From Myxocyprinus asiaticus (taxonomy: Eukaryota; Chordata; Actinopteri; Cypriniformes; Catostomidae): a DNA stretch of 64,000 nucleotides. Location: positions 20,293,656 through 20,357,655 of the forward strand of contig NC_059348.1 of the NCBI RefSeq assembly GCF_019703515.2, read 5' to 3'. The notes beneath the pieces are model-generated. The model did no database searches. It had not been told where the DNA came from and worked only from the letters and a program-made list of their open reading frames with translations. Position numbers and translations under genes: made by a program. Of the stretch, positions 1-32,342 are shown piece after piece. Position 1 is the stretch's first letter. Each line of letters starts with the position of its first letter.

Positions 1-860
1 GCGAGAGCACTGAGATATGAGGAAACGTTCAAATACAAAGTTTGCTCTTGAATTCTTGTATATTAGTTTCAATTCGCCTCCCACGCTGTTGTGAAACTGT
101 GTTTTACAGCGGTGACATGCAAGGTAAAGTGATCATCTGTGACACACACTCATTTGAATCCTACCTGTCAGACTGTCGGTGTTCACGCGCAAACGCCAGG
201 TTTCTGGTCAAAACTTCAGTCGAAGTCGCTCCTGAGTGTATACAGCGATGCACAACGGGATTAGTATGTTTTAAGTGTATTTAACTGAATAAGCTCTTCC
301 ACACATTCTTCGCTCTAAAACCACCCTCTCTTTCTCGTTCATTTCTGGCTTGAAGTGCAGCAGTAGCGCTCGAGCGGCATTACTCAATCTCTGTCGCGCT
401 CTAGTTATGCATGCTAATATTGACAACCCACTCTTAAAGAGACATGGCACTTTTATTTTGACAGCACTAGGAAAGGAACCCTAACCTCAAAATAACTTTT
501 GAGAAGCATTATTTATTGTAAAGAACATTATCATCATGCTGGATATAATATCATGAAAGGATATGTATTTCACTTCTGCTGAGTTGTGAATTGTTATAAC
601 TGAACCTCAACATAATAGATTATGACAGTGAGTAAATCAGTTTATTCTGCAAAGTACTCTAGTTCCATCATGTGGTTATTTTTTATGAATGGCATGCATG
701 TCATTAGCACACACAAACACAAACTTATACAGTAATTGTATATTGTAATAATGCACTTAATTAAATATATTAAAACATTTATATAAAAAATTAGAACCGA
801 TAAGCAGACGCAACCCAAGACTTACCGTTATATAACATTTCAAGCTGTGACTCTGTTCTA
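1..860. other. No recognisable gene; left edge
   Basis: The first 450 bases are more GC-rich and contain several CpGs, but no frame resembles a known protein and no paired splice sites stand out. The remainder is AT-rich and anonymous. Confidence 0.4.
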
Positions 861-864
861 CACT

Positions 865-1642
865 CAGGGTTGGAGAGTAACGGTATACATGTAAAGGGAT
901 TACGTATTTAAAATACAAAATATAAGTAACTGTATTCCACTACAGTTACAAAATACAGTAATTTTGATTACTGAAGAGATTACTTTGTATTTTATTTTCA
1001 TGTGTTTCATTTAATATTTAATCCTTTCAGATGGAAAACATTTATACATATAAATGATGTGATCCAAAGTGCATTTGAACAGCGGTGAAACACTTTCTTA
1101 TGATGTGATACATTCATACGAGCAGACAAAGAAGTAAGTCTGAAGTAAGTTTGGAGCAGAAGAAACAGAAATAAACCTTGATGTAAATTGTCAGCTTTAC
1201 GCTAAGCTGAAATGCTATTTCTAGCCATTTTACATGCACGTTACACAGTCGTATTTCTTTTATCAAGAAAATAAATGTTAGATTATATTTTTTTCTCTCT
1301 AGTAAGACCTTTCACATTAGGACAAAAATCTTATTCTTGGTGAGAATCCTTAAAACAAGATCAAATAGATTAATCTTGTTTTAGAAACAACACTGCATAA
1401 GATATTTAGGTTTTTCAGAGAATGTATTTTTAACATGTGTATTTTGTCTTACTGTACTGGCAGAGTTTTTATAGTCAAAACAAGTGAAAACAATCTACCA
1501 GTGTTGAAGAAGTAATCCAAAGTATTTAGAATACATTACTGACCTTGAGTAATCTAACGGAATACGTTACAAATTACATTTTACAGCATGTATTCTGTAA
1601 TCTGTAGTGGAATACATTTCAAAAGTAACCCTCCCAACCCTG
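865..1642. mobile_element. hAT-like non-autonomous element (MITE)
   Basis: Terminal inverted repeats start CAGGGTTGG and end CCAACCCTG. The subterminal parts mirror each other (AGTAACTGTATTCCACTACA near the left, TGTAGTGGAATACATTT near the right). Flanks TCTACACT and CCTACACT agree at 7 of 8 positions, as expected for an 8-bp hAT target duplication. No transposase frame. Confidence 0.75.
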
Positions 1643-2284
1643 CCTACACTGTGACATTTTATATTGTATCTAAAAGTATTTAAATATGTATATATATATA
1701 ATTGTTGTAGAATTGTTACACATGCAGATTTGTAAGCTCATATTAATTATTAATTTATATACTAAATATAAAATGTAAGTTTAAAAAGTAATAATAATAT
1801 TAAATATTAAAAATTAATTTGTCACATTGCAGGAGTATTTAAGTGAACTGTAGAAAGAGAAAGAGAGAGAGAGAATATAAATGTAGCAGGTATAGCACTT
1901 AAAAATACACATACATATCTAAACATTTTATCTATCACTTTATGTCCATGTTGTTTGTGTACTATCCACATGCCAATCTTTAGAACAGACTAATCTGAAA
2001 ATGACTCTGGAATTTAGTGGGGGTGCTTTATATCTCTAAATGTAAACACATTCTTGACATCCTCACTCCAAGACAAATTGTGATGTCAGAATTTATTGAT
2101 GGAATCATAAATGAATGGGTGCAGGTTTAACAGTGTAGTTATTGTATTGTTTTGGTGTGCCAAGTTTGGTCCATGCAAATTAAAACCATGATTACAAGTA
2201 CATATAGTATGATATGACCAACTGAATTCTGTAATATTTTTTCTATTGATTCAAAGAAAAAATACAACACATACACACCGAATC

Positions 2285-2400
2285 ATCATTTAAATTTTAA
2301 CCCTCACTAATATCCCTCCCCAAACACCAACCCCACCCTAACCCCAATGAACACCCCAATGGTCACATAAAATACACACACACAAACAAACCAAACCAAA

Positions 2401-2432
<32 letters not shown>

Positions 2433-2965
2433 TAATAATGAAAAAAAATTAAAAATAAAAATAAAATATATAATAAACATACATAATTAAACTAAACTTC
2501 TCTCTCCTCATCCCTTCCCCGAGAGTCCCCCAAAACCACCAAATACCTACCCCAATTCCTGAAAAACAAGTCCCCAAACCCCAGTCTTCTACCTGCCATC
2601 TCCTCAAAAGCTGCCACCCTCCCCATCTCTGCACACCACTCCAAAAATGGTGGTGCTCCATCCGACTTCCAACCCCTTAAAATAATTTGTCTGCCAACCA
2701 TAATGTTAGTCAGAACCCAGTTTTTTATATATTTGTCCCCCAAATTTATGACTGCCCCATCGCCCAAAATATAAAGTCTGGGGCAAAGTAAAATTTGAGT
2801 GCCCAAAACATCACACAAATAATTCTGAACCTTTAACTAAAAATCTTGGATCTCAACATACCCTCAAAACACATAGGTTGTGTCTCCAACTTCTGATTGG
2901 CATCGCCAGCAGGTGGGTGTGTCTTTAAGACCAAGCCTATACAATGGGGGTCCAATAAAATCAAT
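2285..2965 (-). mobile_element. L1-like LINE fragment (ORF2 C-terminus)
   Basis: Overlapping minus-strand frames read CWRCQSEVGDTTY, IKNWVLTNIMVGRQIILRGW and FLEWCAEMGRVAAFEEM, the pattern of the C-terminal end of vertebrate L1-type ORF2. It is broken into two frames and lacks reverse-transcriptase motifs, so this is a dead 5'-truncated copy. The family call is by eye. Confidence 0.6.
2399..2439. repeat. (AAT)n microsatellite
   Basis: About 13 tandem AAT units with one interruption. Confidence 0.9.
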
Positions 2966-3138
2966 GTAAAATCTTGAATTGCATAAGGCAAACCCTTGCA
3001 TCTCTAGATGTAGACTTGACATTTTTTAGAATCCTAGCCCACACTGACCAGTTGAATTCTGGACTGAAAGAAAAAACTTTTGTGTTGCAGTTTGGTCAGC
3101 AGTTATTCACGAGGATTACTTTGACTCCACAGTTAGGA

Positions 3139-3159
3139 CAAAAAAAAAAAAAAAAAAAC
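3139..3159. repeat. poly(A) tract
   Basis: An uninterrupted run of about 19 A. Similar runs lie at 3339-3358 and (T) 3419-3434. Confidence 0.85.
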
Positions 3160-4065
3160 TTCAACAGATCAACCACAGTCTTCACAGATTTGTTCAAACT
3201 TTTTATTAATCACTTGTTGACTTAGCAGAAAACTGAGTGAATCAGTGCTTGAGTGATGTTGTAAACCAGTTGTGTTCACAACAAAACTCATACATTACAT
3301 AGCATTGCAAGTACACTGAATATATAGCTAAAATTCTTAAAAAAAAAAAAAAAAAAAAGATTATGGACTTGCATGATCTAGTATACATCATGAAACTGCA
3401 ATTCCGAACTAATTGGCCTTTTTTTTTTTTTTTTCTTAGAATAATCTTTAATCTCCATTTTCATCTCTTCCATAGTACACATGTGTTGTTCAGCCAGGAC
3501 ATGCTTTAAAATCTTTTGTTCTTTTATCAGCGTATAAACACTATTTTCCACTTGCAATTAAATTAATTTTTATATTTCTTTTGACAGATATGATAGGATA
3601 ACACTGATGATAGTGGTACCAAAAGGTGAACATTAAAAAAAAAAAATTCCTGCATATTTTCATCGTTTAATCTGTCTGAGTTGCAAAATGAGTGAGTGAA
3701 GAAAAGAAATTAAAAGAAAAGAAACAAGAGAAAAGAGAAAAGAAAAGAAAAATGATCAAAAAGGAAAAAAGGGAAATACTGTATTTAAAAGCTTAGTCAC
3801 AAAGGCACAAATATGTAAATAATACCCCAGAAACACAAGACATATGGAAACCGAAGGAAAGAACAGAGCAGAATCTGTTACAGAAGCCCATCACAGACTT
3901 AAAGAGAACATGTTTCTAGTTTGCAATCCTCACCTGCTCCCCATTAATCTAAGGCAAAAGAAGGTAACAGCACTTGATTGTTCATGACAAGCTTACAATA
4001 GAGTACATGACTCACAAAAGATATCTAGCAAGGTAAGAGAGTGTGAATACAGATGATTTGTACAC

Positions 4066-4095
4066 CATCATGGGAAACACTGTTCCCGATAATTA
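4066..4095 (-). promoter_or_regulatory. Iron-responsive element E
   Basis: mRNA: TAATTATCGGGAACAGTGTT then TCCCATGATG. Bulged C, upper stem GGGAA/UUCCC, loop CAGUGU, lower stem with one or two G-U pairs. Confidence 0.93.
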
Positions 4096-4112
4096 CATCC
4101 ACACCACAGTGA

Positions 4113-4139
4113 AATATGAGGGGCACTGCCCTCGATATC
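4113..4139 (-). promoter_or_regulatory. Iron-responsive element D
   Basis: mRNA: GATATCGAGGGCAGTGCCCC then TCATATT. Bulged C, upper stem GAGGG/CCCUC, loop CAGUGC, short AU-rich lower stem. Confidence 0.93.
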
Positions 4140-4177
4140 AACACATCGGTAGGCAAAAACTACCATCATCTTCTTCG

Positions 4178-4206
4178 CATTATGGAAGACACTGCTCCCG
4201 ATAATG
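4178..4206 (-). promoter_or_regulatory. Iron-responsive element C
   Basis: mRNA: CATTATCGGGAGCAGTGTCT then TCCATAATG. Bulged C, loop CAGUGU, upper stem GGGAG paired with CUUCC through one G-U pair. Separated from IRE B by about 180 nt, like the gap between B and C in mammals. Confidence 0.94.
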
Positions 4207-4386
4207 ATTCTGGATCAGGTATAACGTTATTTCAAAAGGAGGATGCCAGAGACTAGTATGTAATCTGATGGATATAGCATGTACGTGTTTTAAACAATGC
4301 ACTGCCAGTCTCTGGTCACAGCTTTTGAAAACAAGGTTATCTCCATAGCAGATGCTGCTTTCACGTTTCGACAGTATAACTGTCAT

Positions 4387-4415
4387 AATTATGGAAGTCA
4401 CTGCTTCCGATAATT
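4387..4415 (-). promoter_or_regulatory. Iron-responsive element B
   Basis: mRNA: AATTATCGGAAGCAGTGACT then TCCATAATT. Lower stem AAUUAU/AUAAUU, bulged C, upper stem GGAAG/CUUCC, loop CAGUGA. Almost identical to the human IRE-B stem. Confidence 0.95.
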
Positions 4416-4448
4416 ATACATTTGTTAAAAAAGGCGTTATAAAATACT

Positions 4449-4477
4449 ATTTATAGTGATCTCTGTCACTGATAAAT
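4449..4477 (-). promoter_or_regulatory. Iron-responsive element A
   Basis: In the mRNA this reads TTTATCAGTGACAGAG followed by ATCACTATAAA. It has a lower stem UUUAU/AUAAA, a bulged C, an upper stem AGUGA/UCACU and a CAGAGA loop. Human TFRC IRE-A also has the rare CAGAG loop instead of CAGUG. It binds IRP1/IRP2 when iron is low and protects the mRNA. Confidence 0.92.
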
Positions 4478-4913
4478 AAAAAACAAACTAATAAATAGAG
4501 ATTTCAGAGCCACATAGGAAAGCATCTTTGTACTCAGATCTTGGCTTATTTTTCAGAATTGATTTACCCAAAATAAAGAGCATCCAACCGAAATATTGAT
4601 AGACATATTGTACTTTTAAAGGTGTTTGACGAGCACTGAACTCCACAGGCAAGTTAGGTTACAGACATTAAAATGACAATGGCTGGTTGAGTATCATCTA
4701 AACTAGATCTTACTTTAAAAAAAGATGATCCCACATACTAAAACTTTAATGTAATTTTGGCTGCGGTCTCACTGAAAAACACTGAGGTAAACCTGTAATC
4801 ATAGATTTATGTTAATGGAGCACCAATAGAATTCTCTGCATTCATTTTCCATTTGTACTGAGTGATGGTTCAAAGTCAGCACATAATTAAAGAGGTGAGC
4901 TGGATCGGTTTGC

Positions 4914-24850
<19,937 letters not shown>

Positions 24851-24899
24851 AGTCACATTAACGTCACTTCCCATATTAACACAGTCCTTATTAAATATC

Positions 24900-27800
24900 G
24901 CTCTCATTTCATGCGCTGAAGATTTAATTTGAATGAAAAAAATTATTCTTATCATTTTATTTTATTATTATGATGACATTTCGAATTTTCGTTGCAATTC
25001 TCACAGTATTTCTAAGTTTGTATATAGGATATATATACATACAGCATTTCAGTAATAAACTATGAACATTCAGAACAAAAATACAAATCATTAGACTACA
25101 TCCTTAAAACTATGATAATCTAAACACAGTGTGAAAAACACAAACGATTTGAATATTTATTGTGTGAAAATGATTTCTATTCATAAAAAATAAATAAAGT
25201 AAGTTGTGGCGTTATTTCTTCTACTCCACCAAACAATTCTGGCCGTAAAAAAGTTTAGAGTTAGTGCACTTTTCAACCAAGTCAATAAAAGTGAAGAGCC
25301 TGTTTGAGATTGAAAATGAGACACATTTTGTGTGGGGACAAAAATCATTTCCAATCAAGCTGTAATTTTGCCAAATATCTGCAAAAAGTGTGAAAATGAT
25401 TTAACTGTGTGTATTTAGTATACATAAAATGTTAGCTATGAAATGTAAACGAGTGCAGTCGCAGGATATCATACGAATTAGCCAAATTTAGAAAAGTCGT
25501 ACGAATCGTGACGATTTCGCCGTGAGTGTGCGTGTTTGGTCTTAGCATGATAAAGGAGCTAGTCATTTTCTTTCTAAAACTTTTATCAAGACTGGTGTCA
25601 TTACCACCACACAATTCTATTAAACACAATACAGAATTTATGATGCGCAATGGCACTGTGCGGGAATTTTCCAAAAATCTCATATGATTCATGTACCTCT
25701 GTATATACACACTTGGACATTGTTAGTATACAAATTAAATAAACTAGAGCAAGTATGAAAAATGTTTTAACAAGACTTTACTTTCTAGAAGTCAACAGCA
25801 CTAAATTAAAAAAGTAAGTACTGAGTATTAACGTGCATGTACTTAAATTATTTGTGGAGCTGTTCATTGTTCTTGTTCCTATAATTATGTTAACATGTAA
25901 TGAGTGTGTAACATCGACAGTGTAATCATTAAGGGTTAAAAGGTCTTGAGAGTTGAATCCATTTTATTTTATTTATTTTTTTTAATAATGAAAAGATTGC
26001 TTTATTTCAAAATGCCTGCTCCACAGACTTTGACACCATCCTCTGCAAGTGAGCAGACAGGAAAACATAGAGGCCAAAGTAACCTAACCTGGGACAGATT
26101 TTCCAGGAGGTGCTTGGAAAAAAAAGGACACACAACCAGTGTGGGTTTTCTTCACAATTTAGCAGCACCTGTGAAAACAGTGTACAACATAGGGTATTTT
26201 GTATCATTTTAACTGCATGTGCAAATGGTTCAGAGACTTTATTCTCTGACTACATGAGCAACTTTAATTAAATATAAAGTGTCTACCTAACATTATTGTT
26301 GTTGTTGTAATTTCAGTATGTAACAGGTTTACAGCAACACATCACGAGCAAAAAAAAAAAAAAAATCCTGACCTGCAAAAGCGCTTCATTTAGTAACATC
26401 TAAATTAACTGGTTTTATTCAAGACAAAAATTGTATTTAATATTACTGAATCAACATGAATACATACAATCTCACCAACAAAACAAATGTTAAGGGCTAG
26501 GGTCAGCTAGAAATAGCTTTCTACAATTCCAGGTTACCACTTTTTACAGTGCAAGGCTAATGTTTTAAATGTTTGTCAATACACCGCTTATCAAAACCAC
26601 TGTGAAAAAGTAGTAACCTGCAATTGTTGCCTTAAGGTGCTGTTTCTACTTGATCTAAGTTTAATCTAGGTTTCCTTTTTTTCCAGTGTTCAATGATAAT
26701 TCATAAAATCCTTAAGATCAGTAGAAAGCATGTTAATAAGAATGCATCTGCCAAGGAAATAAAAATGTACGCCATAAATGCAGAATATAATCAGGCATTC
26801 ATATTATCCACAAGCAGTCACTAACTTGAAAATCCCTGAAAATAATTTACTAATTTAGCATACAGCACATGTCCTACAGGGCAGGAGTGAATTTAGGCAT
26901 GGGTGACATGGGCACGAGGCCCCGCACATTTTTTTTATAGATTGTAATGGTATTATTTCTTGATTACTGTTTAGTGTAATCATACACTGTATGTTTCAAA
27001 GCACTCTTTGTATATTTTAAAGGCTCTTTATCCACAACGCTGTTGCTATAATTAAGGTTAACCCATTTTGTAAGACACCAAAACATATTTCTCTACTATT
27101 TCAAACACAATGGGTGGTCTCTGATTTACAGCTAACAAACACTGATTCAGAGTGAAAGACACAACCCACCAGAGGTGGAGTAATGTCATACCAAACTTTA
27201 TGTAATACAGAAATATATTTTTCAAATATATTTAGTGATACAGTACCTGTACATGTTTCTTAATGTCCCTTGATGGGGCAAAGAGAATGTTCAGTGTTAT
27301 TTGTGTAAAAGTAGTCTCTAGTAAAATGAAAGAATAGGTGAAACAAATGTTCTGGGAGCAGGTTTTTCTTGAGAGTACTTTATTTCAGTGAAACAAGACT
27401 GAGACAGTGAAATGTTATTTATGTATACACCACAGATTCATTAACGTGGTCTTAGAATTTCCTTTTGTCCTGGCTGTGTACTGAATTACTCTCAATAAAT
27501 CACTGAATAATGCCTGCCGTTGCTATTATAAGAGTGCATGTGCTGCCTATACTGTTACACTGCAAGCTTGTGTGCTTATCTCATTTCTTTACATTAAGAA
27601 AAAAAAATATGTTCATACAAGTACTTCTAACATTCTCACGGTTCCACTATAATTCTTTGTTTTAGGAAGGTGAATTCCATGTCTGCCATTAGATAAGTAG
27701 ATCAATACAAAAACACTCATACACATATACAAACACTGATACAGCCATCTCTGTTTGATAGTAAATATTGCTGCATGACAGGTGGGAGTATAAGGACAGT

Positions 27801-28190
27801 ATATCAGTGAGTGAACCAGCCAGAGAAACTCATAACAGTCTGATCACCGTCATCAACATGTGCAAAGTTCACACACTGATCACACAAATATCTGCCTGCA
27901 AATTTTATGTGAATTTCTGCATGTCCTGACAACAGACAGTAATTATAAGGAAATTATTATTTTCAATGCTTTACCATTTAGTCCCTTGAAAGATGTCAGA
28001 TTTCCTGGGAAAAATCCATGTTATATGTTATGTTATATGTTATGTTATGCTATGCTAATAAGGGTCAGATAGAAATAGCTTTTTAAGGTAACAATTGCAC
28101 GCTTTCACTTTCGTACAATGTACAGTCAGCCAGTCATTATCGTAAAATAAATACAGCAAAGCAGAAGGGTCTAGTATCATCCAGTAGGGA
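24900..28190. other. tfrc-ncbp2as2 intergenic DNA, first part
   Basis: No coding match on either strand. Only short A runs (26350-26364) and anonymous AT-rich sequence. Confidence 0.45.
28021..28060. repeat. (TTATG)-like short tandem repeat
   Basis: Irregular TGTTATA/TGTTATG units. Confidence 0.6.
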
Positions 28191-28397
28191 AGTGGTTCCC
28201 AACCCTGTTCCTGGAGGCCCCCCTAACACTACACATTTTGGATATCTCCCTGATCAAACACACCTGATTCAACTCATCAGCTCGTTAGTAGAGACTCCAC
28301 AACCTGAATTGGGGGTGTCAGACAAGGGAGATATACAAAAGATATACAAAATGTGCAGTGTTGGGGGCCTCCAGGAACAGGGTTGGGAACCACTGCT
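28190..28397. mobile_element. Short palindromic MITE
   Basis: The left arm AGTGGTTCCCAACCCTGTTC then CTGGAGGC mirrors the right arm GCCTCCAG then GAACAGGGTTGGGAACCACT exactly. Interior segments (TTTTGGATATCTCC versus GGAGATATACAAAAG) are near mirrors too. 208 bp, could form a near-complete hairpin. Confidence 0.85.
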
Positions 28398-28399
28398 GT

Positions 28400-30800
28400 A
28401 GGGGTTTGATTTTGTTAAAATGAGCAGCTGACAGTACATTATCTAGCTTATTGTATAGTTACTTAAAGCTATAAATGGACATGAAATGTGAGAAGAAAGA
28501 GACTTTATCCATTCCTAGCTGTGAGGAAATCGGTTGTCTGAGGCAAGGGTACATTTTACAGTTTAGCAATCACTATATAAATATGTGTGATGTGCAATAA
28601 ATTAATCAGACTCAAGTATTTAGTGCTTGTGATCGAATCACCCAAAATGCATCTTAATACCAGGTGAACACTGTAAACCCTAATCTTGTCATTACCCGAA
28701 AAAGTAAGTGGTCTTTATTAAACATTATTTGAAATGTCAAGTTTTAGGCTCATAACTCAAATATCTATGTTCCTTCAACTTATTTATCTTAAAAATCCAT
28801 AGATTTAAGATTTTAAGTGTGAATAACTCAAAGGATTGAGTACAAAAATGAGGCTATGGAGAATACCCATAATCATAGCATTGGAACTTATTGGGGGAAT
28901 TTCGGGGGCATTTAAATAGTTATAAAAATTCATAGAGGTTTTAGCTCTTTTGTAGTATTTTTAATGTGGTTTTGTCAAGTTGGACCCTGTAAACTCTAGC
29001 GCAATCATCTTTATTGCATGTGCGACTGAAGCACAGATATATATGCATTTCAGTGGAGAAATAAGTTAATTTAATGTTTGACCTAGAATCAGTTATAATC
29101 TTCATTATTTGAGCTGTTACTGTATGCTCTAAATTTGAGTCCATTCAATTAAAATTATTAAGCAGAAACAACAATATTTAAATAGAAAATCTGAGTAAAG
29201 TCTACTTGCATCTAGTTACTTTAACTTAAATAGTTAAGTTGATTCAGTTTATGAACTTAATTGCACAAATTACTTTTTAAGTCTCGGAGATGCCATTAAT
29301 CCATTCAACTGAGTGAACAAGTTTATTAAAAAATTGAGTAGAGTCAACTTATTAGAGTTTCCTTTGTAAATGAGGACTTATATACCCATTAAACCTGAAA
29401 CAATTTACCTTTAACAAAGCTTAAATATCACTAACATTTACTGAAGTCATAACTTTTCTTTGTGTCTTACAAATTGAAAGCTAGCGAGTCAGACTGCTTT
29501 CTCTTTTACTGCATGTGATGCCCAGCTGTGGCAAACTCTGTTCAAAGCCTTGTATTGTGTATATGGGCACCAGACCCTGCTGACAGGGTGAAAGAACACC
29601 ACGACCTTCACAGAGAAGCTTCAAATACTCTCCACAGCCGCACACCTCCAGTGTGAGATACTGCACGCACACATTTCTGCACACAATCCTTTTCCCGCCT
29701 CTTTTTGCTGATCAGTATTATCCAGCTTCCTCACTTTCTCAGAAGATCTTCTTATCAGTGTCCCACATGCAGGGGGAGAGGTTTGGCACACAGCATGTTT
29801 GAGATCACAGAGAGAGAGAGAGAGAGAATAATGGAAGACTCTCTGCCTTGCCCTCCTCTGACCCCTTGGTTCCATCAATTCACAACTGCAGTGTTCTCCT
29901 CTTACAATCTAATCTATTATTTAAACAGCTTTAGCAGAAGCTGCAACAAAATGATGCAGAAAGCTATGCAGATCTTTAAAATGGTCCTTAAAGGCGAAGT
30001 ACGTCATTGTTTTGATGTTTAAATACTTCATTTCACAGCTTAATTAACAGAGACCAATGTTGGGAAAGTTACTTGAGATAGTAATCAACTACAAATTACT
30101 AATTGCATCTATAAAATTGTAATCAGATTTTTAATTGTCACATGCAAGTCATACACTTAGCATCACATGTTCCCCCTTTCCGGGACTATCTATCAAAGTG
30201 TTCAGAAAGCCTGTTTTGAAGTAAAACATTTTGCAACTCTGTTTGATGATGCTAGTGGTGCAGAAATTACACAATTCACCTTTAAATCTTATTTAAGGCC
30301 TAGAGGTTGCAAATTAAAGTGTTTTTAAAACATTCTTTTTTTCGTCTTAGAGCATATTACAATTGCAATATTGATGCAGTGCTTTCATACTTGGGAAATT
30401 AAGTTTCTTGGCTTGGTTTCTAGTTTTCTCACCAGTGTGCTAACTGATGTAAGTTATTTCAGCAAGCAATCCAGCGTTATGAAGAGCATTTTGGTTTCGT
30501 GTTTTTTTGTTTTTTCTTTTGGGTCAGAGGTAAAGCTCTGTGATTATTTTACTCACAGCTGCAAGTGTTGTTGTTAAATGTGAGATCACAATGAAATGTT
30601 GTGGTTTCATAGAGTTCATGCAGTTTAACGGAAAATGCATGAGAGTATGCGAATTCAGACATCATTTTTATGTTGAGGTTTTCCTGTTTGGCCATGACAG
30701 CTGACTTTAGACTGAAGTCCACCTTAAGCATACAGTCAGATCTTTCCTTGTCTTCCTCACAGATGCTCTCTCTCTCACTATTATAATGGCTCATCCATAG
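28400..30800. other. Intergenic DNA, no gene seen
   Basis: AT-rich sequence with an AG run (29807-29828) and a diverged MITE arm near 30058-30110 (TGTTGGGAAAGTTACTTGAG). No coding exon recognised. Confidence 0.4.
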
Positions 30801-30829
30801 GCTTATTGATCACTTACAATTTTCATCTG

Positions 30830-30990
30830 GCAAACCATAAAACATGCAATGCCCAAGTAACCACCCTGAGCACTAGCAACAACACAGCAATTTGCTAAAA
30901 AACACTCTGAAACCTTAGCAACTGCATGGCATCGCCCTGGGAAGCACCCACAACACCCTGAAATTGTGGCGGTGAGTTCTGCAAGGGCAA
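30830..30990. repeat. Degenerate AGCAAC-rich dispersed repeat
   Basis: Imperfectly repeated words (CTAGCAACAAC, TTAGCAACTGC, GGGAAGCACCC) resemble a common fish dispersed repeat built from AACACCCT/AGCAAC units. Family by eye. Confidence 0.4.
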
Positions 30991-30994
30991 GCAC

Positions 30995-32040
30995 TCACAA
31001 TTTCTTCAGAAAATGTTAAATCTAATTTTTGTAATTATGCTTGTACAAGTCTGAAAAAGGCTAAGACCCAATTACATTTCATTGTAATTGTCTACACAGT
31101 AGAAGTTTGTACTTCAGAATGTTGGTTGTTCCTTAATATTCCTTAACTGTGTAGCATGAGAGTTTAGTGGGAAGAAAGCGCCTGAATGAGGCGCCTGAAA
31201 CAACAAGAATGAGGTTTTAAGGTCAGTAAGATATTGTGCAAACAGAAATCTCTTTGCATATAGAGACCTAATAAAACCAGCCCTAGACCCTTATGACCAG
31301 AGTGTTAGAGAGTTTTACACGTGCAGGTTTGACCTGCTGTGCTTTATAAACAAAGTGACACAAGTGAATTTTAACAAGGATCTTTCAGCACTGAGGGCCA
31401 TAGCCAAAGCTATTGTAATGCTGTAAGGCATGAAGGGCATTGGGAATTAATAACACAGTGAATAGTGTGGTTTTTACATAAGCAGGTTATTCTCTGTAAT
31501 GGTGTCAGGAGAACTTTACAAGAACAGGAGAGTTGAGGCATCAACACTAAAAATAACGTTTAAAGATAAACTTTGTTTCCGTCAATGCTGGAGGCTAAAG
31601 CATGTTCATTCATTCGCCCGACCTAAAAAATACTTTTTCATCATACACCTCCAGAGATGATGCAATCCCCATTGAAAATGCAGCATACTGCTGCATATGC
31701 GTCTGCCTGAGCAGTGTTTCAAGCAGATACACTATCTGCTCTCTACACACCAAGTTCACAATAAGAGCTCTTTTTTTTTTAATTAAAGTGCTGTGCTGCA
31801 GTCAAAAATAAATGCATGGTGTACAATTAATTAAGATACCTTGCATTAGTATTATAAATAAATACCCTACCACTATGCAAATTATTCCTGTCCCACAGTT
31901 ATAAAGGTAATTTTTATTGCATATAGAGTTGTAATTATCACACTGTAAAAGCAGTGGTTAAGATTCAAGGCAGCTAAAAAAAATTAAACTTTTTTCTTAC
32001 ATTTTTTTTTAAACGCAGATTACAAAATGAACTATTTTCA
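30995..32040. other. Intergenic DNA upstream of ncbp2as2
   Basis: Nothing coding recognised. No NCBP2 exon found on the minus strand. Confidence 0.4.
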
Positions 32041-32043
32041 TAC

Positions 32044-32047
<4 letters not shown>

Positions 32048-32097
<50 letters not shown>
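32048..32097. repeat. (TA)n microsatellite
   Basis: About 24 TA units, 245 bp upstream of the ncbp2as2 start codon. Confidence 0.95.
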
Positions 32098-32099
<2 letters not shown>

Positions 32100-32109
32100 T
32101 TGTTTAATT

Positions 32110-32342
32110 ACTACCTTACATCCACACCTGTGGGCGGCACTGTGGTGCACAAACGCTTAGGTAGCAGGCAGCGTTGAAAAGGTCCCACCTAGCTGAGTGC
32201 AGAGTCATCGATTGGGGACCTCAAACACATTGGAGGTAATTTATTATTTACATCACAAAATATTGTTTAATTCATATATACCAAACAGTAGTTGGAAAAA
32301 GCCACCTAAATATAATGTCGGTGTTTGTAAAGCAGGTTCACA
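32110..32342 (+). promoter_or_regulatory. ncbp2as2 promoter / 5' region
   Basis: The 230 nt before the ATG follow a TA-repeat tract and include a stretch with GGGCGG (32131-32136) and several GC-richer words. A GAG-GTAATT donor-like site near 32235 could mark a short 5' UTR exon. No TATA box is obvious. Position alone supports the promoter call. Confidence 0.3.

Larger units (their letters stand above)
3185..4913 (-). other. tfrc: tfrc 3' UTR (with IRE array)
   Basis: The UTR runs down from the stop codon and holds five iron-responsive elements between 4066 and 4477. A possible polyadenylation signal AATAAA (minus strand 3207-3202) would end it near 3185, giving about 1.7 kb. A long AG-rich run (3696-3770 on plus, pyrimidine-rich in the mRNA) lies downstream of the IREs. 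The 3' end is uncertain. Confidence 0.6.

Noticed and set aside
42..284. 80-codon plus-strand frame at the left edge
   Set aside because: No recognisable motif, low-complexity context, and no supporting splice or promoter signals.
4290..4325. A sixth IRE-like CAGTGC loop in the tfrc 3' UTR (GGCAGTGCATTG on the mRNA strand)
   Set aside because: The flanking bases do not form the five-pair upper stem, and no bulged C is placed correctly.
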